Part shown: piece by piece, positions 16,584 through 22,067 of the stretch
Numbering within the stretch: the first letter of the stretch is position 1
Layout of the letters: the number at the start of each line of letters is the position of its first letter
Source: a virus
Strand: one strand, 5' to 3'
Length of the DNA: 36,588 nt
IMG/VR virus record: IMGVR_UViG_3300027969_000014
Span: 1-36,588 of that record
Position numbers and translations under genes: made by a program
Notes under the pieces: generated by a model
Seen by the model: only the letters and a program-made list of their open reading frames with translations
Databases searched by the model: none
What the model was told of the DNA's origin: nothing

Positions 16584-16623
16584 AGTAAGCACTAACTAAC
16601 CTATGAAGTAAGCGCTAGCTAAC
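16584..16623. repeat. 17-bp imperfect direct repeat pair
   Basis: AGTAAGCACTAACTAAC at 16584-16600 recurs as AGTAAGCGCTAGCTAAC at 16607-16623, with two mismatches and a 23-bp period. A partial third copy (AGTAAGCA) occurs near 16489. The near-helical-turn period suggests protein binding sites. Confidence 0.6.
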
Positions 16624-16639
16624 ATAGCACCAAGGGATG

Positions 16640-16680
16640 ATGCACTATAATGCATGAGGGTTTGATGCACCATATTGCAT
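16640..16680. promoter_or_regulatory. Tandem ATGCA-N6-TGCAT operator-like sites
   Basis: Two inverted repeats with perfect 5-bp arms lie at 16640-16655 and 16665-16680, exactly 25 bp apart. The first contains a perfect TATAAT (16646-16651), so a bound protein would cover a possible -10 element; the matching -35 is not clear. A weaker rightward promoter, TTGATG (16662) with TAGACT (16686), also overlaps the second site. Confidence 0.5.
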
Positions 16681-16688
16681 ACACCTAG

Positions 16689-16704
16689 ACTGGTACTGAC
16701 CAGT
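16689..16704. promoter_or_regulatory. ACTGGT-N4-ACCAGT palindrome
   Basis: A perfect 6-bp inverted repeat with a four-base spacer (ACTG) lies just right of the tandem sites. Size and spacing fit a small dimeric repressor site. Confidence 0.4.
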
Positions 16705-16718
16705 CAGTCATTAAATAC

Positions 16719-16762
16719 ATTCCACAATACGAAATGTAAATAATTGTTTCACATTATGGAAT
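16719..16762. promoter_or_regulatory. 18-bp-arm imperfect inverted repeat in AT-rich DNA
   Basis: ATTCCACAATACGAAATG (16719-16736) matches the reverse complement of 16745-16762 at 13 of 18 positions. On the minus strand a promoter-like TTTACA (plus 16735-16740) and TATTTA (plus 16712-16717) with 17-bp spacing overlaps the left arm. Could be an operator or a DNA-unwinding element. Confidence 0.4.
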
Positions 16763-16783
16763 TGCACCATGTTGGTGAATAGC

Positions 16784-16840
16784 GTGTACTAACATCCCTG
16801 ATTTGGTGCAGAGTGTTTACTAACATCACCTTTTTGGTGC
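16784..16840. repeat. Direct repeat pair with TTGGTGC ends
   Basis: GTGTACTAACATC (16784) and GTGTTTACTAACATC (16813) each continue through an AT-rich spacer to TTGGTGC (16809 and 16840). The shared units TACTAACATC and TTTGGTGC with a 29-31 bp period resemble iterons. Confidence 0.5.
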
Positions 16841-16956
16841 GCTCTGTTAGTGAGTACTATCATTGATTAGCTTGATTTTGCTGGAAGTGTAAAACTGGCA
16901 TGGTATGTGCATTAGTAAATTGTCCGATGTTGGACTGCTGATTAAAAGGTTTCAAG

Positions 16957-17247
16957 ATGAAAGCATACAAACACTTAGTTAAATTCGCTTTAAAGCATGG
17001 TCATACAGTCTCTGTATATGATGGCGAATCATGGGACGTGCGTAGGTCTACTGCTTACAAGGCGATCATAGCCAGCATTGAATCAGTCGAAATAGCATCG
17101 CTGCGAATCAGAAACGCTGCGGGAGATGTTATTGGTTGGGCATCAGTTATGCCATTTGGCTTAGATGATGATGAAACTGTTGTTGACCATACAATGAATC
17201 CCTTTATGGACTCATGGAGCGAGTCCTACGATCTGACTCAGGTCTGA
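16957..17247 (+). CDS. 96-residue conserved hypothetical, first rightward gene
   Basis: This gene follows the control region and has an AAAAGG site with the leader AAAGGTTTCAAG before its ATG, a variant of a leader found at two other genes. The product opens MKAYKHLVKFALKHGHTVSV, has a DGESWDVRRST turn, a GWASVMPFGLDDDETV loop and an acidic, aromatic end. I recall this overall pattern from other environmental phages, without function. Predicted soluble, mixed alpha/beta. Probably an early gene because it is the first one facing away from the late block. Confidence 0.7.
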   Translation: MKAYKHLVKFALKHGHTVSVYDGESWDVRRSTAYKAIIASIESVEIASLRIRNAAGDVIGWASVMPFGLDDDETVVDHTMNPFMDSWSESYDLTQV

Positions 17248-17258
17248 CAGTTTAGCGG

Positions 17259-17276
17259 TAAGCCCGAAAGGGCTTA
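17259..17276 (+). terminator. Hairpin with GAAA tetraloop
   Basis: TAAGCCC-GAAA-GGGCTTA forms a perfect 7-bp stem just after the stop of the 96-residue gene. There is no T run, so it could be an attenuator, a processing site or an mRNA stabiliser as readily as a terminator. Confidence 0.5.
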
Positions 17277-17311
17277 TCAGTGCACTGTCGCACTATTTGA
17301 AAGGCTTCAAT

Positions 17312-17497
17312 ATGAAAATCACTGAGCAAAAAAACGGAAATTGGACAGTTTTTGAGAGAACGCAAAGCGGATACTATTTAGTCAAACTCTACAAAAGCTC
17401 GGGCGAATTATTAGACAAAATACTTTGCGACAATAGAAGCAATGCCCTTGCATATTTGCGTAGCTTTAACGCCATAGCTAAGAATCAAGGGGCTTAA
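17312..17497 (+). CDS. 61-residue hypothetical protein
   Basis: The start is the ATG at 17312, preceded by the leader GAAAGGCTTCAAT (the frame is open five codons further, from a TTG). The product, MKITEQKNGNWTVFERTQSG and onward, looks like a small beta-sheet plus C-terminal helix (NALAYLRSFNAIAKNQ). No family recognised. Confidence 0.6.
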   Translation: MKITEQKNGNWTVFERTQSGYYLVKLYKSSGELLDKILCDNRSNALAYLRSFNAIAKNQGA

Positions 17498-17498
17498 C

Positions 17499-17582
17499 AT
17501 GGATAAATCAGAGATTCTTTGGGCTATTGCCTGCGTTGCTGTCTTTGCCTATATCGGCGTTTTACTGGCATGGAGGGGCTAA
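17499..17582 (+). CDS. 27-residue single-TM microprotein
   Basis: A short frame starts at ATG 17499 with AAGGGG seven bases upstream. The product is MDKSEILWAIACVAVFAYIG plus LLAWRG, nearly all one hydrophobic helix with an acidic start and basic end. It fills the gap between two genes exactly. Coding is supported by the ribosome site and packing only. Confidence 0.5.
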   Translation: MDKSEILWAIACVAVFAYIGVLLAWRG

Positions 17583-17584
17583 GT

Positions 17585-17782
17585 ATGAACAAAGCATTTC
17601 CACGCTACCAATCAGCACAAATTGCTGCAAATTGGGGTTGTCATGGTTGCTGTCAAAAGCCTGACCCTCAAACAATCCAAATGACAGAATACCCACCAAA
17701 TAGAGGGCAATATGCTTTTAAATGCACAAATTGCCAAGCATGGACATTTTTTGACTTACAAAATACAGAGGTGACATTATGA
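17585..17782 (+). CDS. 65-residue Cys-rich zinc-finger-like protein
   Basis: The ATG at 17585 has GAGGGG upstream and follows the preceding stop by two bases; upstream codons in the frame belong to other genes. Cysteines pair as CHGCC near residue 19 and CTNC near residue 47 (FKCTNCQAW), with an aromatic C-terminus, a likely zinc ribbon. It overlaps the next gene by four bases (ATGA). Possible nucleic acid or regulatory role. Confidence 0.55.
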   Translation: MNKAFPRYQSAQIAANWGCHGCCQKPDPQTIQMTEYPPNRGQYAFKCTNCQAWTFFDLQNTEVTL

Positions 17783-18045
17783 GCGAAAAACTAGAATGGG
17801 AAGCCCTTTGGAATGCAATGGAAGCAAACCCTACAGAATGGATACCAACTACAGAAGCAATGTATTGGGAAATGTTGGAAGTTGTGCCACCTAGATCGCA
17901 GAAAAAAAGTGCTTTTTTAGTTGGTGAAGCTGACTACGACAATGCAGAGGGTTATCCAGTTTATTCAGCGTTTAAACGTGTCGGTGACAATTTTTATGCA
18001 AAAAGCATGACATTTGAACAATTTACATCGGAGTTTGTAGCATGA
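17779..18045 (+). CDS. 88-residue conserved hypothetical (DUF1419-like)
   Basis: The product has WNAMEANPTEWIPTTEAMYW followed by EMLEVVPP, an AFLVGEADYDNAEGYPVYSAF segment and a FYAKSMTFEQF end. The MLEVVPP / AFLVGE / GYPVY order is what I remember for DUF1419, a protein of unknown function carried on plasmids and phages; this is from memory. It is coupled to both neighbours by ATGA overlaps. Confidence 0.6.
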   Translation: MSEKLEWEALWNAMEANPTEWIPTTEAMYWEMLEVVPPRSQKKSAFLVGEADYDNAEGYPVYSAFKRVGDNFYAKSMTFEQFTSEFVA

Positions 18046-18272
18046 AGCACACAATGGTTTGGTTTGGTCACATGACACATGGCACATTCAGAATCGGGGA
18101 AGATGAAAACCCAATAGTTATTGTCAACTCAATAGATGAAAAGGCAATAATGAATCCTGATGACGTTGAAGAATACATGGAAAGCCAAGGGTTTGACAGT
18201 TATCTAGCGCTGGATGAATTCCAAGGCGATATCGTTTTCTCGCAGACTTTTTTAAAAGGTTTGACAGAATGA
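18042..18272 (+). CDS. 76-residue acidic hypothetical protein
   Basis: Starts within the previous stop (ATGA). The product is acidic (VNSIDEKAIMNPDDVEEYME, then LDEFQGDIVF) with an N-terminal strand MVWFGHMTHGTFRIG. No family recognised. It belongs to the small rightward operon 16957-18319. Confidence 0.55.
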   Translation: MKHTMVWFGHMTHGTFRIGEDENPIVIVNSIDEKAIMNPDDVEEYMESQGFDSYLALDEFQGDIVFSQTFLKGLTE

Positions 18273-18319
18273 TATACGCCACAATTGCACTACTTCTAAA
18301 AATAATCCTCAAAAAGTAA
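18269..18319 (+). CDS. Possible 16-residue hydrophobic leader peptide
   Basis: An ATG overlaps the previous stop (ATGA) and the frame encodes MIYATIALLLKIILKK before a TAA that is followed two bases later by a terminator. It is too short to judge by itself, and the overlap may be chance. Confidence 0.25.
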   Translation: MIYATIALLLKIILKK

Positions 18320-18321
18320 TT

Positions 18322-18341
18322 AAGCCCTTCGGGGCTTTTTT
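18322..18341 (+). terminator. Intrinsic terminator of the small rightward operon
   Basis: AAGCCC-TTCG-GGGCTT followed by TTTT: a 6-bp stem with the very stable UUCG loop and a U run. It ends the rightward genes before the convergent leftward block. Confidence 0.85.
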
Positions 18342-18402
18342 CTTGCCTACTGCCACCTTAGTATTCCCATGCCCTAAATAATCGCTTCTATGGCCTTCTA
18401 AA

Positions 18403-18415
18403 GCCCTCGCAAGGG
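18403..18415 (-). terminator. Weak hairpin at end of leftward block
   Basis: On the minus strand CCCT-TGCG-AGGG, directly after the stop of the 65-residue gene, is followed by CTTTAG. The stem is only 4 bp, so the call is tentative. The 74 bases between this and the rightward terminator show nothing else. Confidence 0.3.
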
Positions 18416-18613
18416 TTAATCTGCCACTGTGCAAAGCCCAATATAGTTCAAATCATCATCAGACCTTAAACCTATGCTATGGAAATGCACTGCCCAACGT
18501 AAGCAAACCCTAAACCCTTCGCTTATGTTTCCGTCACCAATGCCTCGGAGAGCTTCGTATTCAACAGGGTCAAACTTGATAACTACACCCTTTTTTTCTT
18601 CAACCTCAGACAT
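18416..18613 (-). CDS. 65-residue hypothetical protein
   Basis: The ATG at 18613 has GGAGG at good distance, so it is preferred to the longer frame. The product reads MSEVEEKKGVVIKFDPVEYE followed by ALRGIGDGNISEGFRVCLRW. The IKFDPVEYEALRGIG...SEGFRVCLRWA pattern hints at a small ribbon-helix-helix-like fold, but this is not decisive. It overlaps the RuvC-like gene by 8 bp. Confidence 0.55.
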   Translation of the reverse strand: MSEVEEKKGVVIKFDPVEYEALRGIGDGNISEGFRVCLRWAVHFHSIGLRSDDDLNYIGLCTVAD

Positions 18614-19064
18614 TGCATTGCCTCCAATACTCAGCAATTAATAGGGCTTCTGCCCTGTTTATGTCCTTTTTGAGCTTTAATTTGGCCTTTGGGAATAACT
18701 CTCTAGCCTTGTCCAATGCCTCGTTTTTGTCAGCAGTTAACCCGAAATGCTTTTTCCACTTTTGAGGTGTGACCAAGTGAAAAGGGTAGTTTGTAAGCTC
18801 ACAAACCGCACTAATTACGCCTACAGCACGCCCAAATGAAAAGGTAGAGCTAACCCCTTGGTTTGGCATTGAATGCACCTGTTCCATGCATATCTCTGCG
18901 CCCTCTTTGGGGTCAACAATTCCTAGTATTCGACTCTTGAACACAAATGCACGAATGTGCTTGTCTTGATGCTCAATGTTAAAGCTGTCAATGTATTCGC
19001 CATTGTGGTTAATTGCACCTAATGCGCCGTTGACACTTCCAGGATCGATACCTATGTAAACCAT
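18606..19064 (-). CDS. RuvC-like Holliday junction resolvase
   Basis: This 152-residue protein starts at ATG 19064 (GGAG upstream). The RNase H-fold acids are in place: D7 in YIGIDPGS, E61 in ICMEQVHSMPNQG with the SFGRAVG helix after it, and D134/E139 in DINRAEALLIAEYW. This is the usual RuvC-type phage resolvase, which cuts branched DNA before packaging or during recombination. The usual Ala-Asp near the third motif is Ala-Glu here (RAEALL), a small deviation. It follows the PP-loop gene by one base. Confidence 0.85.
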   Translation of the reverse strand: MVYIGIDPGSVNGALGAINHNGEYIDSFNIEHQDKHIRAFVFKSRILGIVDPKEGAEICMEQVHSMPNQGVSSTFSFGRAVGVISAVCELTNYPFHLVTPQKWKKHFGLTADKNEALDKARELFPKAKLKLKKDINRAEALLIAEYWRQCNV

Positions 19065-19065
19065 A

Positions 19066-19893
19066 TTAATCTCCACAGAAACAAGCAATTGTCTCTTCGT
19101 TAGGGTCGAACATATCGGTTTGTTCCGATGAGAATTTAATCATAGAAGCATAAGACGGGCGATCGGAGCGGAATACAGCACCGCTTGACTTACTTGCCAC
19201 CGATAGTGCTACTTCCTCCATTTTTGCCCACCAAATGCCTCGTTCTGGCTTTTCAGCAATTAGAGATAACACTTGAGAGCCACCTTTAAGAAAACAAAGA
19301 TCACAATTTCCGTGATAAGTAACGCCATTGATGTTCGGTAATTCAAGATCAAAAGATTGTTTGCGCCAAAACTCGCCAACAGTTTCTTTTGTAACTCCAG
19401 CAGTTACAAGAGGAATTCTAGATTTATCAGCAATTTTGGCAGCTCGGCGCTGCTCATCAGCCCTCATGCCAATCCAATCCATTGTTTCATTATGGTCATT
19501 CCACCCAAGAGATTTAAGATATTTATGGATTGTTCTAATTTTTAATTCTGATGTGCAAAATCTAGTTACAGGGTTTGGTAAATATTGGCGTTTGCGGATA
19601 AGTGCTTCAAATGGCTCTCCGTTTCGACTAGCAGTTTCAAATGTAACTCTTTCAAATGCTGGGTCGGCATTTCTATATTCCAACCAATGAATTTCAACAT
19701 TCCAATTGTCAGAACAGGCTTTAACAAATCTTAAAGTCGCCTCATCTTCCTTGCCTGTGTTGGCAAAACAGACAATAGCCTCACTTGGCAAGCTCATTTG
19801 GTGAGCTTCTAGCACCTTGTAAAGCATATAAGCAGATGTTCTGCCACCTGAAAAACTGATGCAAGTTGCTTCTTTTATCTCAAACGGGTTCAT
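19066..19893 (-). CDS. PP-loop PAPS-reductase-family protein
   Basis: This 275-residue protein has an ATP-pyrophosphatase loop at 13-20 (SFSGGRTS), FANTGKEDE at 43-51, RFCTSELKIRTIHKYL with Cys113, and a GMRADEQRR loop near 142. A GNCDLC pair (C197, C200) and a terminal CFCGD follow. Family members activate or reduce sulfur nucleotides or catalyse adenylation chemistry, and DndC-type relatives act in DNA phosphorothioation. Which reaction applies here is unknown. The extra cysteines could hold zinc or an Fe-S cluster. It lies between a resolvase and DNA methylase genes, so a DNA-related role is possible. Confidence 0.75.
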   Translation of the reverse strand: MNPFEIKEATCISFSGGRTSAYMLYKVLEAHQMSLPSEAIVCFANTGKEDEATLRFVKACSDNWNVEIHWLEYRNADPAFERVTFETASRNGEPFEALIRKRQYLPNPVTRFCTSELKIRTIHKYLKSLGWNDHNETMDWIGMRADEQRRAAKIADKSRIPLVTAGVTKETVGEFWRKQSFDLELPNINGVTYHGNCDLCFLKGGSQVLSLIAEKPERGIWWAKMEEVALSVASKSSGAVFRSDRPSYASMIKFSSEQTDMFDPNEETIACFCGD

Positions 19894-20071
19894 TTTTAAG
19901 CCTTTTTATGATGTTCATTCGCCTACGCAGATCATTGGTCGCTGCCAACCCTCGTTTTTTCTCGATATCTTGCAATGTCTGCCACCACCATGAAGAAGCG
20001 CCCTGCGTCCCAGTCTCTTGAAACTTCCGTTTGTACCTCGTTATCCATTCCTTCGCTTCCATATTCTTCAT
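19880..20071 (-). CDS. 63-residue basic protein, overlapping the next ORF
   Basis: The frame is open to a TTG at 20143 but a better start is the ATG at 20071, preceded by GGAG. The product, MKNMEAKEWITRYKRKFQET followed by GASSWWWQTLQDIEKKRGL and LRRRMNIIKRLKN, resembles small phage proteins with a WW-x-DIE-KKRG core that I recall near replication genes. It overlaps 19932-20171 by about 140 bp in another frame. The stop overlaps the PP-loop gene start by 14 bp. Confidence 0.55.
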   Translation of the reverse strand: MKNMEAKEWITRYKRKFQETGTQGASSWWWQTLQDIEKKRGLAATNDLRRRMNIIKRLKNEPV

Positions 20072-20171
20072 AGTCTCCAGTAACTGTGAGCGCTCGGGTT
20101 GTGTCAGCGTAGCTAAGTTTGCGTGTTTCTTTGTGTTTGTCAAGGATTTGGTTTGCCTCTTCTCTAGTCAT
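19932..20171 (-). CDS. 79-residue acidic hypothetical protein
   Basis: The ATG at 20171 has GGAG upstream and overlaps the end of the methyltransferase. The product begins MTREEANQILDKHKETRKLS and ends VVADIARYREKTRVG. The N-terminal helix looks protein-like, while the C-terminal half shares DNA with the 63-residue gene in another frame. Either both are real or this one is a start-region remnant. Confidence 0.45.
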   Translation of the reverse strand: MTREEANQILDKHKETRKLSYADTTRALTVTGDYEEYGSEGMDNEVQTEVSRDWDAGRFFMVVADIARYREKTRVGSDQ

Positions 20172-20913
20172 TTAGGATTCTCCATGCGGTTGCCGCACAA
20201 AGTGGGACTTGTCCATTTCCAATGGCTTTAAGTCTGTCCACCCCAGAGGCCAACCCATTAGCCACTCGACCCACATTGGGTTCAGTTTGCCACCAATGCC
20301 TTGTTCCGAATCCCGTACTGCTTGATTTATCGAATATTGAGCTTGGTGTCCTGATTTCCTCTTTGGTGTCCAATTTGGCTGTGTTCCCCTCATTCCACAA
20401 TTCGCATCGGGCGTTGGCCAAGTTTTTTCCAACGATCCAAATCCTGTCCCTCTGATGGTTTGCTCCAATGTCAGCTGCTCCCAACACTCCCCATTTCGCA
20501 TCAAACCCCATTGAGGCCAAGTCTGCAAGAACTCTTCCAAGTCCCCTAGAAGTGAGCATTGGTGAGTTTTCCACAAAGACGAACTTAGGTCGAACTTCAC
20601 AAATGATCCGCGCCATTTCTCCCCACATTCCGCTTCGTTCTCCATCAATTCCTGCGCCTTTTCCAGCTGCGCTGATGTCTTGGCATGGAAACCCTCCAGA
20701 TACAACGTCAACAATTCCTCGCCAAGGTTTTCCGTCAAAGGTTTGAACGTCATCCCAAATCGGGAAATTTTCAAGAAGTCCATCATTTTGTCTAGCGGCA
20801 AGTACGCTTGCTGGATAGGCTTCCCATTCAACGGCGCAGACTGTTCGCCATCCGAGAAGTTTTCCCCCAAGTATTCCTCCACCAGCGCCTGCGAAAAGAG
20901 CCAACTCATTCAT
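20164..20913 (-). CDS. DNA (cytosine-5) methyltransferase
   Basis: This 249-residue C5 methyltransferase has all key motifs: I (LFAGAGGG, 6-13), IV with the catalytic Cys77 (SGGFPCQDIS), VI (ENSP, 115-118), VIII (HQRDRIWIVG, 153-162) and X (IGNGQVP, 231-237). The target-recognition part (about 165-215) is very short. It transfers methyl from SAM to cytosine C5, probably to protect phage DNA or control genes. The start at 20913 is in an ATGA overlap with the initiator-like gene and has AAAGG upstream. Nearly its whole length is also open in a second frame (20172-20909). Confidence 0.9.
   Translation of the reverse strand: MNELALFAGAGGGILGGKLLGWRTVCAVEWEAYPASVLAARQNDGLLENFPIWDDVQTFDGKPWRGIVDVVSGGFPCQDISAAGKGAGIDGERSGMWGEMARIICEVRPKFVFVENSPMLTSRGLGRVLADLASMGFDAKWGVLGAADIGANHQRDRIWIVGKNLANARCELWNEGNTAKLDTKEEIRTPSSIFDKSSSTGFGTRHWWQTEPNVGRVANGLASGVDRLKAIGNGQVPLCAATAWRILND
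20172..20909 (-). CDS. 245-residue protein coextensive with the methyltransferase in another frame
   Basis: Four bases inside the methylase start a second ATG opens a frame of 245 codons without a stop, ending eight bases before the methylase stop. The product has MSWLFSQALVEEYL, SRFGMTFKPLTEN, EGFHAKTSAQLEK, WPQWGLMRNGECW, WPTPDANCG and GGKLNPMWVEWLMGWPLGWT. I recall these blocks, in this order, as a protein type common in phage and metagenome annotations, including copies with their own WPTP-type inserts. Much of it mirrors conserved methylase codons read out of frame, so conservation alone does not prove translation. Both ATGs could share one ribosome site. Confidence 0.6.
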   Translation of the reverse strand: MSWLFSQALVEEYLGENFSDGEQSAPLNGKPIQQAYLPLDKMMDFLKISRFGMTFKPLTENLGEELLTLYLEGFHAKTSAQLEKAQELMENEAECGEKWRGSFVKFDLSSSLWKTHQCSLLGDLEEFLQTWPQWGLMRNGECWEQLTLEQTIRGTGFGSLEKTWPTPDANCGMRGTQPNWTPKRKSGHQAQYSINQAVRDSEQGIGGKLNPMWVEWLMGWPLGWTDLKPLEMDKSHFVRQPHGES

Positions 20914-21692
20914 GCCACCTTTCCTTTCAATGCTTCTTTGATTTTGGCGAGAATCTCAGGATTTGGCTTGGCATTCTTCATGTCTTCATCAAGTTTAGCA
21001 AGGGCAGGATCACGTTCTGAGCTTGATGGTACTGTGACATGAGCAATGTCAAACTTGTTGACCAGCTTGGGCTTTTCAGCAACCCATTCAGCTTTGAAAG
21101 CCTGCCAACCACGAACACAACACTCGGACATGGCCTGCTCAAGTGTCCAGCCTGCAATTTCAGCCTGTTCTTGCATTCCATCAATGACTCGTTGCGTGAT
21201 AGGTGCTTTCTTGGCTTTCCGTAAATTCTTGAAATCTTGCCAAACAGATTGTGAAACGCCTTCAGGCGTAATATCGGTTTTAGTTTCTGTTTTAGTTTCG
21301 GTTACGGTTACGGTTAAAGGTACATCTGTATGCGACTTGCATACACTTGTATGCAGTTGTATATCATTGTATTCAGGTGTAGGGAACTTGCTTTCCTGCG
21401 CTCTAGGTTTGTTGTCCCACTTGCACATTTGCAGGTATTGCTTGCCATCTGACTCATAAACATGAATCAAACCGACTTCTTTGAGTTCGCTTACCAAATC
21501 CTTACACTTGTTTAAGGTGACTGATTCCTTTATTGGAAAACAGTTAGCTTTAATCATGGCTGGTCTTGCGTCAAAACGACCAAAATCATCTACTGTGACC
21601 AGCAAACGATAAAAGAGTGTTTCGGCTAAAGGGGAGAGTTTGTCGATGGATTCGCTGTCACGAACCCCCGATTTTAAATATCGAGTAGGCAT
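20910..21692 (-). CDS. Replication initiator-like / helicase-loader-type protein
   Basis: This 260-residue protein opens MPTRYLKSGVRDSESIDKLS and continues SPLAETLFYRLLVTVDDFGRFD, a winged-helix domain found at the N-terminus of many phage replication proteins. A Thr/Glu-rich linker (TVTVTETKTETKTD, about 127-140) leads to a C-terminal helical domain with SVWQDFKNLRKAKKAPIT and GWQAFKAEW. As no polymerase or helicase is encoded, this protein probably recruits host replication factors at an origin. AAGGA precedes the start. Confidence 0.7.
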   Translation of the reverse strand: MPTRYLKSGVRDSESIDKLSPLAETLFYRLLVTVDDFGRFDARPAMIKANCFPIKESVTLNKCKDLVSELKEVGLIHVYESDGKQYLQMCKWDNKPRAQESKFPTPEYNDIQLHTSVCKSHTDVPLTVTVTETKTETKTDITPEGVSQSVWQDFKNLRKAKKAPITQRVIDGMQEQAEIAGWTLEQAMSECCVRGWQAFKAEWVAEKPKLVNKFDIAHVTVPSSSERDPALAKLDEDMKNAKPNPEILAKIKEALKGKVA

Positions 21693-21795
21693 TTTTTTCC
21701 TTCGCTGTCCTCCTGAGACAAAGAAACAAACGGCAGGCGGGGAGGCTCGCTTTTCGACAAGGGGATCAATCCGTGTCTATCCGTGTTTCAAATCA

Positions 21796-21951
21796 TTATA
21801 CTGGTTTCTTCTGCTTTTCAATTGATTCGGCTAAGAATTGGCGTAACCATTTAGTCCCTCCCAGTCGTTTAAACTCATTCCACTCATTTAAGGTGGCTCG
21901 TACAGCAATGGTCTTGCCGCTTTTGGTCATTTCAGTTTTAGGTCTTGGCAT
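21796..21951 (-). CDS. 51-residue ribbon-helix-helix-like regulator
   Basis: The start chosen is ATG 21951: the product MPRPKTEMTKSGKTIAVRAT plus LNEWNEFKRLGGTKWLRQFL has the strand (TIAVRATL), helix (EWNEFKRLG) and helix (KWLRQFLAESIE) order of small RHH DNA-binding proteins. No Shine-Dalgarno is visible, so a leaderless or different start is possible; the frame is open to 22014. Palindromic sites with TAGTGT arms lie right upstream (21967-22033), consistent with autoregulation of a divergent promoter pair. Confidence 0.6.
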   Translation of the reverse strand: MPRPKTEMTKSGKTIAVRATLNEWNEFKRLGGTKWLRQFLAESIEKQKKPV

Positions 21952-21966
21952 AGAGCGTGGATTGTG

Positions 21967-22033
21967 TAGTGTTAAACAAATACCACAATTAGGGTTTATC
22001 CTAGTGTACAACACTAAGAAGCGTGTAACACTA
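21967..22033. promoter_or_regulatory. Palindromic operator cluster in divergent promoter region
   Basis: TAGTGT-ACA-ACACTA (22002-22016) is a perfect inverted repeat with 6-bp arms. Half sites TAGTGTTA (21967-21974) and GTGTAACACTA (22023-22033) flank it. They lie between the leftward RHH-like gene and the rightward operon at 22068, where two promoters must start. The sites probably bind the RHH-like protein. Confidence 0.55.
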
Positions 22034-22067
22034 CAGGCTCTTTACCAACACATTGAAAGGCTTCAAC

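Larger units (their letters stand above)
16203..16956. other. Gene-free divergent control region (754 bp), possible origin
   Basis: No gene of more than about 20 codons is plausible here. It separates leftward late genes from rightward small genes and contains several separate repeat families, listed below. These are a cluster of small palindromes (16383-16462), a 17-bp direct repeat pair (16584-16623), two ATGCA-N6-TGCAT sites (16640-16680), ACTGGT-N4-ACCAGT (16689-16704), a long inverted repeat in AT-rich DNA (16719-16762) and a 26/28-bp direct repeat pair (16784-16840). The hexamer GCACCA or its complement occurs five times (16627, 16667, 16764, 16804, 16835). I see no tRNA. The most likely role is a promoter/operator and possibly replication-origin region. 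Confidence 0.7.

Noticed and set aside
21771-21790. Tandem CCGTGTCTAT/CCGTGTTTCA repeat
   Set aside because: Only two copies of a 7-bp core in the tail of a gap; too short to support a function.
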